Assembly (NCBI RefSeq): GCF_014489115.1
Contig: NZ_JACTAH010000001.1
Coordinates: forward strand, 248,001-312,000
Length of the DNA stretch: 64,000 bases
Source: Thauera sedimentorum
Lineage (GTDB): Bacteria > Pseudomonadota > Gammaproteobacteria > Burkholderiales > Rhodocyclaceae
Direction of reading: 5' to 3'
The position numbers and the translations under genes are program-made. The notes under the pieces were generated by a model. That model did not search any database and was not told the origin of the DNA. It saw nothing but the letters and a program-made list of their open reading frames with translations. Below, piece by piece: positions 51,501-59,515 of this stretch (positions are counted from its first letter, which is position 1; each line of letters opens with the position of its first letter).

Positions 51501-52419
51501 TAAATGGCCAGTTTTGTCGAATAAAAACTCTCTGGAGAATCCTTGGTGCATTGATATAAAAAGAATATTCAATATGGGTGTTCCGGAGGTTGCTGCTCTT
51601 TGCTCGAATAGCCCGGGAAGCTCGAGGGTTCGAATGTTTGAAGCGAAAATGTTTCACCAGTACGATCATCGCTGGTTTGGCTATGGTGCGGGATCTGATG
51701 ATAGAGGTAAGACTGACCCATCCTTTCTTGTTGCTGGTCGGTATTATATTGACAGGTCTGTCGTTGAGTCAGAGTTGCACGGGCGCGATGGATCCAGGCA
51801 GTGGCTGCTTGCGTGGCGGGACGTCTGTCGCTCGACCGATGAGCGAACTGTAATTGCTTCTGTCATCCCAAGGGTTGCAACCGACTTCACCATCCGTGTC
51901 GGTTTTCTTAATCACGGTGCGGAGTTCTCGGCTTGCTTTCTCGCAAACTTGAATTCACTGGTGCTTGACTTCATTGCGAGGCAGAAGATTGGCTCAATAC
52001 ATCTGTCGGATTACATAACGTACCAGCTCCCGTTTATTTCGCGTTCTGCATATGGTGAGGGTGAAATAGCATTTATTCTCCCCCGCGTCCTCGAACTCAC
52101 CTACACCGCTCACGACCTGAAGCCCTGGGCGGCAGACCTCGGCTACGACGGTCCGCCTTTCCCCTGGAACGTTGAGCGCCGCGCCCAACTGCGCGCCGAA
52201 CTCGACGCCTACTATGCCCGTCTCTACGGCCTGACCCGCGACGAACTCCGCTACATCCTCGACCCCGCCGACGTCATGGGCGAGGACTACCCCAGCGAGA
52301 CTTTCCGGGTGCTCAAGAACAATGAGTTGCGCGAGTTCGGCGAGTACCGCACGCGGCGACTGGTTTTGGCGGCGTGGGATGCAATGGAACAGGACTGGGC
52401 GGGGCGGACAGCTGCATGA
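48562..52419 (+). CDS. Eco57I-class N6-adenine DNA methyltransferase (DrmMI/PglX-like)
   Basis: A 1,285-aa protein. SAM-binding motif I is VCDPACGSGHFLLAAARRIA (Asp about 510) and the catalytic motif IV is LLGNPPWEVSQF (NPPW 772-775), so an active adenine methyltransferase is expected. The large N-terminal part (1-480) has no visible PD-(D/E)xK site, so it is more like DrmMI or PglX than a type IIG restriction enzyme. Residues about 785-1170 (50,900-52,080) contain the presumed target-recognition segment and are markedly AT-richer than the flanks. Probably marks self DNA for the SNF2 and DUF1998 helicases. It overlaps the RT-nitrilase start by ATGA. Confidence 0.9.
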   Translation: MARRNNHELAFAALSIEGALLAPDFLNKVAHLDAKSDQNETDYDIPRGLKLRDEVGRYWKIAQNLWQDFSVRRERSDVDSHAVTVRDFLEPFCRQVLGFADMRPVGQVTLDERIFPIGFAAGEGRVPLVFAAHDQGLDKPSTRHGDGVRRRSPFLLAQEYLNASSDCLWAVVSNGLKLRILRDNPSLTRPAYIEADLEAILNEGLYPDFTALWLLAHASRFGKVGAEPADCALERWRNTAQEDGIRARDRLRVGVTEALRALGTGFLAHKDNAELRRRIEAGELSTQAYFEQLLRLIYRFIFLATIEDRELVFAPDATPEARERYLSGYSLTRLRQLAARRRSYDRHADLWQVLTITFAGLGRGQPALGLPALGGLFEAAQCPDLDCARLENQALLSALFSLCFFRDGAALSRVNYRDMDSEELGSVYESLLELVPQVTLTGGARRFGFVGDEEEGSTKGNARKLTGSYYTPDSLVQELIKSALEPVIARTLAENPQEPVQALLALTVCDPACGSGHFLLAAARRIADEVALLRAPEGNPSQQDFRHALRDVVAHCIYGVDKNPMAVELARTALWLEAYTPDRPLTFLDAHLRCGDALLGVLDEAILQDGIPDKAFNALSGDDKEVVKRIKKANRDALKSIVKAKERSRQMLSLDLDENVDAASFEALPDDTLEALQAKRAAHAALEASIAASKARLAADIFVAAFVLPKTVETEARMPTSQDLWLVLNGDAPRPGIAESAHAAAQSAQAFHWWQAFPQVKARGGFDVLLGNPPWEVSQFTDEEYFGATLPSISGMRSDHRKRAISELRVGNPRLWSAYQKARRFQESLNVFFKESGRYPKAGIGRSNLFGLFVESIAHLMDAKGRSGFIVPTGFATDDSSKFLFESIIERKLLVSLFDFENRDGIFQEVHRSYKFSLVTLGSSEATELACFATRVSDLADGRRRFVLRAQDFSLINPNTMNLPVFRTQRDSELTMAIYRKWPVLSNKNSLENPWCIDIKRIFNMGVPEVAALCSNSPGSSRVRMFEAKMFHQYDHRWFGYGAGSDDRGKTDPSFLVAGRYYIDRSVVESELHGRDGSRQWLLAWRDVCRSTDERTVIASVIPRVATDFTIRVGFLNHGAEFSACFLANLNSLVLDFIARQKIGSIHLSDYITYQLPFISRSAYGEGEIAFILPRVLELTYTAHDLKPWAADLGYDGPPFPWNVERRAQLRAELDAYYARLYGLTRDELRYILDPADVMGEDYPSETFRVLKNNELREFGEYRTRRLVLAAWDAMEQDWAGRTAA

Positions 52420-55400
52420 CTATCGTTCGTGATAAATATCGGGTTCTGGCCCCGCGAGCGAGCTTGCTACACGATGTGGTGGTGCTCGCGCAGGCGTGGA
52501 AGAAGTCTCACACATACATCCGCCGACACAACTGGTACGCCGATACCCTTGAGCTGGATTGTTCGGCATTCGACCTGGACTCGAAACTGGGGCAATGGTC
52601 GAATGAGCTAAAAGATGGGGGTTATCGTCCGAACCCAGCCTGGTTGGTTCCTTCCCCAAAGAATGGCGCATGGGGATTCGGTGCCGAGTTCTCTGGCGGC
52701 TGGGGAGCTGCGCCGACCAAAGATGGTGGTCGTCCCGTTCTTCGCCCACTCGCCCACCTTGGCATCCGCGAGCAGACTGTTTCCACCGCTGCGATGCTGT
52801 GTCTTGCAGATTGCATCGAAAGCGCACAGGGGAACACGACCTTGTCAGCTGAGGAAGCCCTCTCCGCCGGGGTGTTCAGTTACGGCAACAGGCTCTACTG
52901 CAGATGGTCGGATGACAACCGGCGAGCCCACTTCTCTTGGGGCAACGCAACGTCCTACAGTCGATACTTCCAAGACTACCAACAGTTCGTTGAGCGCCCA
53001 AATGTACTGGCGCGCAAGGCTGAAAGCGAGCATCGCGATGCTGCCGTCTTCATCGTCAAGTTGGACCTCAGCGCCTTCTATGACAACGTAGATTTAGGCT
53101 TGTTGGTCGACAAGCTCAAGAAAACCTATTCCAGCTATCGTCGACGCCATCCGGATGTTCCGGCTGCGGACACTCGGTTTTGGCGCTTGCTGAGGAGAAT
53201 TCTAAGCTTTACGTGGAGAGAAGCAGACCGTGACCTGCAGGGACTCTTCCGAGACTCTGTTCTTCCTGCTGGTTTGCCTCAAGGACTTCTGGCCAGCGGG
53301 TTTCTGGCGAATGCCTACATGCTGGAGTTCGATGAAGCAGTGGGGGCGATTGCCAGTGCGGGTGGCTCCGTTGGTGAACATGAACCCGTAACAGTTCACG
53401 ATTACTGCCGGTACGTTGATGACCTGCGTCTGGTCGTCTCAGTGAGAGACTGGCCAACTCCTGAAGCATTGATTCGGGAGGTCATCCCCCAATGGGTCCA
53501 AGCTCAACTGGAAGCGACGACTGGCGCGGGGCGTCTCCGTATCAATCCGGAAAAGACCGAGGTTGAGCCATACCGGGCTGTGGGCGGCGACGCAGGGACC
53601 GCTGCACGCATGAAACTGCTTCAACATCAGTTGAGTGGGCCCTTCGATGTGGTCGCGCTGCAACAGGTCGAGGCTGGGTTGAATGGCCTTCTTGCCTTGG
53701 CGGAGCTCGGCGCGGCAACTGCGAGTTCGCCGGGCGACTCCGCTGCATCACCTCTCTTGGAGTCCGTGGCGCGACCCAAGCTGGAAGTCCGGGACGACAC
53801 GCTGACTCGGTTCTCGGCGTATCGCCTGACAAGGTCCCTCCGCATGCGTCGGAGCATGACCAACCTTGCGGAAGCATTGCCGGAGGGCGGAACGGCGAAG
53901 GATGCGTTGCTTCATGACTTCGAGGTAACCGCGCGCCGGTTGGTTGCCGCTTGGTCGGTCAATCCTTCTCTTGTTCAGGTATTGCGGTATGCGATGGACC
54001 TTTTCCCCAGCCCCACGTTGTTGGAGCCGGTCATTGAGGGCATCACGAGCAAACTAAACCAGCAAGACGTACCGGAGGACGAAGAGCGGGTCGTCTACTA
54101 CGTGCTTGCTGAACTGTTCAAGGCAGGGGCGACGGAAACGGGTAGGAGGGCTTCCCGTGATGCTGCGTTCGAAATCGGCGATGCTCAGGCTTATCGGGCT
54201 ACCCTTGTTCGTCTAGCGCGGAGGCTTCTTGAGACCGGTTCGAGAGTGCCTTGGTACGTCAACCAACAGGCTGCACTGTTGCTGGCCTCGTCTGGCATCC
54301 CGATGGATGAGCTGCCCTCCATATGCGAGTTGTGCTTTCATCGTGCGCTCAACGACTACGTGGCGGGAGAAAGCCGCTGTCGAGAATTGCCCGCGCGCGA
54401 TGAGGTCGCTGTTTCATTGGTCGGGTTTCAGCTTGCGCCGGACCACAAACGCTACGTTGCTTGGTTCCGAAATTTTTCAAGAGACCGCCCACGGCTGCAG
54501 GTGGCTGAAGCAGTTCGGCTGATAGGGCATGCTGACCACGACCTCCTCGCAGCACTTGTGCGGAGCGGAAGACGCCGTTCTGTGCCTGAATACCTCCGGG
54601 CTTATCTCGACTCCCGCCGGTCATCCTCTTCAACTCAACTTGATACGGATACATGGATTCCGTTCCTCAAGGTTATTACACATCCGTGTGCGGTCTTTTC
54701 CGAAGAGAACGCTCTCCTGCAACTCGCAAGGCAGCTGACCAGTTTGCCGAAGGCTGCTCTGAAGAATCCCCATAAGCTAACGCCGGCAAGCCTCCGTGTG
54801 TGTTGCAGTGATTGGGACAGGCTCAAGGACCCAAGAGAAGATGTGCTGCGACTCGAATGGTTGGATACGTCTAATCCTGACCCGGCTTACGAAACACCAG
54901 CGTGGTGTGCGAAAGGTCAGGGGTGGATGTACGCCTTTGGGAGACTCCTGAGGGCCGCAGCGACAGGGCAGCCGGACTTCACCGCACGAAACTGGCTCCT
55001 TAGCGAGGATGCGGCGGGTTGGTATCGTGGCATCCGGAGTACTTGGCAAAGTCGGCGGACAGGCATGCTCCACACTTCGACCGCGCTGGTAGGGACGACC
55101 TCTGCCATCACGCCTTGGTTTTCCGCTCTATTGCTGGAACTGCTAAGGTGGCCAGGCATAGCGGAGGTGAATGGAGCGAGTCTCTTCTCTGACCGTGACA
55201 GTGTCGAGAGCTTCGCAAGCTTGGTTTCGGCGCGATTAGAGGTGCAGTCGGAAATCTACGGTCGCAGTTCAGATATTCCAGTTTATCGATACCCTGTCGA
55301 ATGGCCGCTCCGGGATAACCGTTGCCTGAGAGTCGTTCAAGTGCAGGGTCTAATGCCCGCGAGTTCGGATTTCGGAGATGGGCTTGAGGGGCTCAGCGTT

Positions 55401-56213
55401 GCAGCCTACCGGGAGCGTCATCGTAATCACACTGCGACGCTATTGCATCTCGCGTACCGTCACATCCAAGCCCGCGATGCGGTTTTGGGGCCTCAAACCA
55501 GTCCACGAGTTGATTTGGTCATCTTTCCTGAGTTTGCAGTCCATGTCGATGACCAAGACATCATGCGTGCATTCTCGGATGCCACGGGGGCGATGTTGTT
55601 CTATGGCCTAGTGGGTGCGACGACCGCTGGAACAGCGGGCACTGTCAATGCTGCTCGATGGCTTGTTCCGCAAAGGCGTGGTGGGAGGCGTTCATGGGTC
55701 GAGGTAGACCAAGGGAAGTGGCATCTCACAGAGGAGGAGGGCTATTTGGGCGTGTCTCCATGGAGGCCGCATCAGGTGGTTATCGAGTTACAGAGCCAAA
55801 GGGAACGACCATATCGAATCTCTGGCGCGATTTGTTACGACGCTACCGACCTTGCGCTAGCCGCGGACCTGCGGGACGAAACGCATATGTTTGTCGTCGC
55901 GGCGATGAACAAGGACGTGAAAACCTTCGACAGCATGGTCTCGGCACTTCGTTATCACATGTACCAGCACGTACTTATTGCGAACTGTGGCGAATATGGT
56001 GGCTCGACGGCCCAGGCGCCGTATGACATCGAACACAAGCGATTGATTGCTCACTCTCATGGGGGCAATCAACTTGTGATTGCGGTGTTCGATGTCGAGA
56101 TGGATGACTTTGGTCCCGCGCTAAGGGCTGCAGTTTCGCCAGTAACGGTAATGAAGCGGGTGAAGGAGAGAATTGGCAAGACGCCGCCGGCAGGGTTAGG
56201 TCGGCGCCCTTGA
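52416..56213 (+). CDS. Reverse transcriptase-nitrilase fusion (DRT1 / UG1-like)
   Basis: A 1,265-aa protein. RT domain: FIVKLDLSAFYDNVD (motif A, Asp about 217), LPAGLPQGLLASGFLANAYM (motif B, PQG 288-290) and YCRYVDDLRLVV (YVDD 333-336), so the polymerase metal ligands are intact. The middle (about 420-1000) is probably helical repeats with no recognised motif. The C-terminal nitrilase fold has the full Glu-Lys-Cys triad: VDLVIFPEFAVHVDD (Glu 1039), DQGKWHLTEEEGYLG (Lys 1101) and SGAICYDATDLAL (Cys 1140). RT-nitrilase fusions are DRT type 1 (unknown-group RT UG1), known anti-phage proteins. The ATG at 52416 overlaps the methyltransferase stop (ATGA); the longer frame start at 52374 lies inside that gene. 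GC about 50% (30 of 60 at 53041-53100), lower than the neighbours. Confidence 0.9.
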   Translation: MTIVRDKYRVLAPRASLLHDVVVLAQAWKKSHTYIRRHNWYADTLELDCSAFDLDSKLGQWSNELKDGGYRPNPAWLVPSPKNGAWGFGAEFSGGWGAAPTKDGGRPVLRPLAHLGIREQTVSTAAMLCLADCIESAQGNTTLSAEEALSAGVFSYGNRLYCRWSDDNRRAHFSWGNATSYSRYFQDYQQFVERPNVLARKAESEHRDAAVFIVKLDLSAFYDNVDLGLLVDKLKKTYSSYRRRHPDVPAADTRFWRLLRRILSFTWREADRDLQGLFRDSVLPAGLPQGLLASGFLANAYMLEFDEAVGAIASAGGSVGEHEPVTVHDYCRYVDDLRLVVSVRDWPTPEALIREVIPQWVQAQLEATTGAGRLRINPEKTEVEPYRAVGGDAGTAARMKLLQHQLSGPFDVVALQQVEAGLNGLLALAELGAATASSPGDSAASPLLESVARPKLEVRDDTLTRFSAYRLTRSLRMRRSMTNLAEALPEGGTAKDALLHDFEVTARRLVAAWSVNPSLVQVLRYAMDLFPSPTLLEPVIEGITSKLNQQDVPEDEERVVYYVLAELFKAGATETGRRASRDAAFEIGDAQAYRATLVRLARRLLETGSRVPWYVNQQAALLLASSGIPMDELPSICELCFHRALNDYVAGESRCRELPARDEVAVSLVGFQLAPDHKRYVAWFRNFSRDRPRLQVAEAVRLIGHADHDLLAALVRSGRRRSVPEYLRAYLDSRRSSSSTQLDTDTWIPFLKVITHPCAVFSEENALLQLARQLTSLPKAALKNPHKLTPASLRVCCSDWDRLKDPREDVLRLEWLDTSNPDPAYETPAWCAKGQGWMYAFGRLLRAAATGQPDFTARNWLLSEDAAGWYRGIRSTWQSRRTGMLHTSTALVGTTSAITPWFSALLLELLRWPGIAEVNGASLFSDRDSVESFASLVSARLEVQSEIYGRSSDIPVYRYPVEWPLRDNRCLRVVQVQGLMPASSDFGDGLEGLSVAAYRERHRNHTATLLHLAYRHIQARDAVLGPQTSPRVDLVIFPEFAVHVDDQDIMRAFSDATGAMLFYGLVGATTAGTAGTVNAARWLVPQRRGGRRSWVEVDQGKWHLTEEEGYLGVSPWRPHQVVIELQSQRERPYRISGAICYDATDLALAADLRDETHMFVVAAMNKDVKTFDSMVSALRYHMYQHVLIANCGEYGGSTAQAPYDIEHKRLIAHSHGGNQLVIAVFDVEMDDFGPALRAAVSPVTVMKRVKERIGKTPPAGLGRRP

Positions 56214-56249
56214 CATAGCGCTTGGTGTTCTGGTTTCAAGGAGAGGCAA

Positions 56250-57608
56250 TTGGCTGGCAACTCTTGGTTGGCGTTGATGTCGGGGCGCCGGATAGGTCGT
56301 CTCGACGAAAGTGTTGAGTTCTGTGGGCCTCGCTCCCCCTTTCAACGTGATTATGACCGAATTCTTTTCTCATCTGCGTTTCGGCGAATGCAGGACAAGA
56401 CGCAAGTGTTTCCTTTGGCAAAGAACGATTATGTTCGTACACGATTAACGCACAGCCTGGAAGTTTCATCTGTTGGGCGTTCTCTCGGTGTGATGGTCGG
56501 TGATGTGCTGCTAAAGAAGTATTCGGAACTGAATTCTGCGGGGCTGCAAGTTTCCGATTTCGGGACCATTGTGGCTGCTGCTTGCCTATCGCACGATATT
56601 GGCAATCCACCCTTCGGGCACGCCGGAGAGTCAGCCATCCAGGATTGGTTCCGGTCGCCCGATGTTGACGGGAGGTACGTGTCGGGGCGAGGCATGCAGG
56701 ATGCTCGTCAAGAGGACCTGAAGTCATTCGAAGGGAATGCGCAGGGATTTAGAATTCTTACGCGCCTTCAGTTCCCAAGCCAGGTTGGAGGTATGCAGCT
56801 TTCTGCTGCGGTGCTCGGAGCGTTTGCAAAGTACCCGCGCAGGTCAGTTGTCGACTTGCCGGGGACTGGCGGCATCAGCGGTAAGAAGTTCGGTTTCTTT
56901 TATGCGGACGAAGAGAGTTTTCGCCAGGTTGCCGAAGTTCTGGAACTGCCTGAAAAGGCCGACGGCGCTTGGTATCGGCACCCACTTGCGTTCCTGATGG
57001 AAGCTGCAGACGATATTTGCTATCGAATCATGGATGTCGAAGATGGCTTCCGAACGGGGTGCTTACATTTCGATGAGGTGCGGTGTTTATTTGAAGGCGT
57101 ACTCGACGAACCATCTCTCCGCCGTTTGGATGACATTCCTTCCAACAAGCACAAGGTGGAGTACCTGAGAGCCAAGGCGATTGACCTTGCTATTCGGGAA
57201 GTCGTGGCGGTATTCCTTGAGCGCGAGGAAGCCATGTTGACGGGTGAGTTCGACGACGACCTCATGAGTCACGTCGCCCACGCAGCTGAGTTTCGTGCGT
57301 TCAAAGACCTCGCTCGCGAAAAGGTCTACTCGGCTCGCGCCGTCGTTGAAGTCGAGGCGTGCGGATACAAAGTCCTGGGAGGGCTGCTTGATGCATTCTT
57401 GGCGGCCATAGACGACTATGCATCAGGGGGTGGGAAGAAAGCATCTCCCAAATCGAAGACGATGCTCAGGTTGCTTCCAGAGGGGAGCTATAGAGAGGAC
57501 TTGGATTTCTACGAACGCGCCTTGGTTGCCAGCGATGCGGTTTCTGGGATGACCGACTCGTTCGCCTTGATGATGTATCAGAGGATTCACGGCATAAGCC
57601 TGCCGTGA
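56250..57608 (+). CDS. dGTPase-like HD-domain dNTP triphosphohydrolase
   Basis: A 452-aa HD protein: PFQRDYDRILFSSAFRRMQD, then RTRLTHSLEVSSVGRSLGVM (His about 68) and AACLSHDIGNPPFGHAGESA (His 115, Asp 116), and later LMEAADDICYRIMDVEDG. These are the metal ligands and signature of deoxyguanosine triphosphate triphosphohydrolases. It starts with TTG at 56250, with AAGGAGAGG four bases upstream, and the N-terminus (WLALMSGRRIGRLDES) aligns by eye with dGTPases. It lies 36 bases after the RT gene and shares its lower GC (28 of 60 at 56401-56460). dGTPases that deplete dNTPs are known anti-phage enzymes; with an RT upstream it could tune or consume the RT's substrate pool. Confidence 0.9.
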   Translation: MAGNSWLALMSGRRIGRLDESVEFCGPRSPFQRDYDRILFSSAFRRMQDKTQVFPLAKNDYVRTRLTHSLEVSSVGRSLGVMVGDVLLKKYSELNSAGLQVSDFGTIVAAACLSHDIGNPPFGHAGESAIQDWFRSPDVDGRYVSGRGMQDARQEDLKSFEGNAQGFRILTRLQFPSQVGGMQLSAAVLGAFAKYPRRSVVDLPGTGGISGKKFGFFYADEESFRQVAEVLELPEKADGAWYRHPLAFLMEAADDICYRIMDVEDGFRTGCLHFDEVRCLFEGVLDEPSLRRLDDIPSNKHKVEYLRAKAIDLAIREVVAVFLEREEAMLTGEFDDDLMSHVAHAAEFRAFKDLAREKVYSARAVVEVEACGYKVLGGLLDAFLAAIDDYASGGGKKASPKSKTMLRLLPEGSYREDLDFYERALVASDAVSGMTDSFALMMYQRIHGISLP

Positions 57609-57736
57609 CTGATTGTATGTGGTACGTGAGCGGCTCCCCGAGAGTGTGGGCTCTGGGTGGTCGATTTGGTGAAAATGGCATAGGACAACGAACCGGCGAC
57701 AAAGGACTGGGAGTACGAGATGGAGACCGTAAGCGA

Positions 57737-59515
57737 ATGAACGAACGCCTGTTCAAGGAAGTGAACTACACGCTCAGCGTGCTGCTGAATGAAATCAAGC
57801 TTGGCGTCATCGGTCTGCCGGACATCCAGCGGCCGTTCGTGTGGCCGAACGCCAAGGTCCGTGACCTGTTCGACTCGATGTACAAGGGCTACCCGGTCGG
57901 GTATTTCCTGTTCTGGCAGACGGGGGCGGAGGAGGTTGGTACCAAGGGCATCGGCCAGGGTGAGAAGCAGAAGGCGCCGTCCCTGCTCATCGTCGACGGC
58001 CAGCAGCGCCTGACCTCGCTGTACGCGGTGGTGATGAGGGAGCCCGTCCTGCGTGACAACTTCGAGCACGAGTACATCCGGATTGCGTTCAATCCCTTGA
58101 AAGGCGAGTTTGCAGTGCCGGATGCCACCACCGAGAAGCAGCCGGAGTTCATCGCTGATATCTCCGAAGTGTTTGCGCGGCCTTCGCACAAGACCATCAA
58201 CGAATACGTCAAGCGTCTTCGGAATGCGCGCGAGGCGACCGGGGGCTCTCTGAGCGATGAAGAGGAGGAGCGAGTGGCCGATGCCATCGGTCGCTTGGTG
58301 GGTTTGAGCGGCTTCCCCTTTGTCGCCCTGGAGCTCACCCAGGCCGCCAACGAAGAGCAGGTGGCCGACGTCTTCGTGCGCATCAACAGCGAGGGCAAGA
58401 AGCTCAACCAGTCGGACTTCATTCTCACGCTGATGTCGGTGCATTGGGACGAAGGGCGCACCGACCTGGAGCGTTTCAGCGTGGCGACGCGCAAGCCGCT
58501 CGCCGGAAACGGGCCCAACCCGCTGAACCCCATCTTTCAGCCCGAGCCCGACCAACTGCTGCGGGTCGATGTCGGCGTGGCTTTCCGGCGCGGCCGGCTT
58601 GAGCACGTGTATTCGATTCTGCGCGGCAAGGATCTGCGCACCGGCGAGTTCTGCCCGCTGCGACGTGCAGAGCAGTTCGAGCGCCTGAAGGCGGCGCAGG
58701 CGAAGGTGCTGAGCCTCACCCACTGGGCCGATTTCCTTAACGTGGTGCGTGCGGCGGGCTATCGGCACCTGCGCTATGTGAGTTCGGAGGGCGCGCTCAT
58801 CTTCGCGTACCAGCTCTACCTCATCGGCCGGACTGAATTCGGCGTGGAGCCTTTTGCGCTGAAGCAGGCGGTGGCCCGGTGGCTGTTCATGTCGCTGCTG
58901 ACCGGGCGGTATACGAGCTCGCCCGAGTCCCAGTACGAAACCGACCTGAAGTTGTTGCCCGAAGGCAACGACCCCAAGGCTTTCGTGCGGGCGCTGAGCG
59001 AGGTGGAGGCGGCTACGCTGACGGACGACTACTGGGCCAAGTCGCTGCCATTGGCGCTGGCCACCTCGGCGGCGCGGGGTCCCAGCCTGTTCGCCTACTA
59101 CGCCGCGCTGGTGTTGTGCGAGGCAAAAGCGCTGTTCTCCAAAGGCAAGGTTGCCGATCTGCTCGACCCGCCGGCCATCGGCAACAAGAAACCGCTGGAG
59201 CGCCACCACCTGTTTCCGAAGCGCTACCTGCACAAGATCGGCGTCAAGGAGCTGCGGGACACCAACCAGATTGCCAACTATGCGCTGGTGGAATGGGACG
59301 ACAACATTGCCATCTCCGACATCCCGCCCAAGGAGTACTGGCCCAAGTACGCGGCCCGGTTCTCCTCGGATGAGCTCAAGGCCATGATGCACTGGCATGC
59401 CTTACCAGAGGGGTGGCAGGAGATGGACTACCAGAGCTTCCTGGTTGCCCGGCGGCCGATGATTGCGCAGGTCATCAAGCAGGGCTATCAGAAGTTGGTC
59501 GGGACGGAGGCTTGA
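57737..59515 (+). CDS. DUF262/GmrSD-type endonuclease (type IV restriction-like)
   Basis: A 592-aa protein. N-terminal DUF262 domain: IGLPDIQRPFVWPNAKVRDL, LLIVDGQQRLTSLYAV (DGQQR 87-91) and FVRINSEGKKLNQSDFILTL. C-terminal HNH-type DUF1524-like region: LERHHLFPKRYLHKIG (His 490-491) and NQIANYALVEWDDNIAISD. The combination is that of GmrSD-like NTP-dependent nucleases acting on modified phage DNA and related DUF262 defence proteins. The ATG at 57737 starts 128 bases after the dGTPase stop, so it may have its own promoter. GC returns to high values (41 of 60 at 58441-58500). Confidence 0.85.
   Translation: MNERLFKEVNYTLSVLLNEIKLGVIGLPDIQRPFVWPNAKVRDLFDSMYKGYPVGYFLFWQTGAEEVGTKGIGQGEKQKAPSLLIVDGQQRLTSLYAVVMREPVLRDNFEHEYIRIAFNPLKGEFAVPDATTEKQPEFIADISEVFARPSHKTINEYVKRLRNAREATGGSLSDEEEERVADAIGRLVGLSGFPFVALELTQAANEEQVADVFVRINSEGKKLNQSDFILTLMSVHWDEGRTDLERFSVATRKPLAGNGPNPLNPIFQPEPDQLLRVDVGVAFRRGRLEHVYSILRGKDLRTGEFCPLRRAEQFERLKAAQAKVLSLTHWADFLNVVRAAGYRHLRYVSSEGALIFAYQLYLIGRTEFGVEPFALKQAVARWLFMSLLTGRYTSSPESQYETDLKLLPEGNDPKAFVRALSEVEAATLTDDYWAKSLPLALATSAARGPSLFAYYAALVLCEAKALFSKGKVADLLDPPAIGNKKPLERHHLFPKRYLHKIGVKELRDTNQIANYALVEWDDNIAISDIPPKEYWPKYAARFSSDELKAMMHWHALPEGWQEMDYQSFLVARRPMIAQVIKQGYQKLVGTEA

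Noticed and set aside
39584-52419. Calling the helicase, SNF2 and methyltransferase a complete DISARM system
   Set aside because: No separate drmB and no drmC-like phospholipase gene is seen; the DUF1998 part is fused to the helicase. Kept as DISARM/Druantia-like only.
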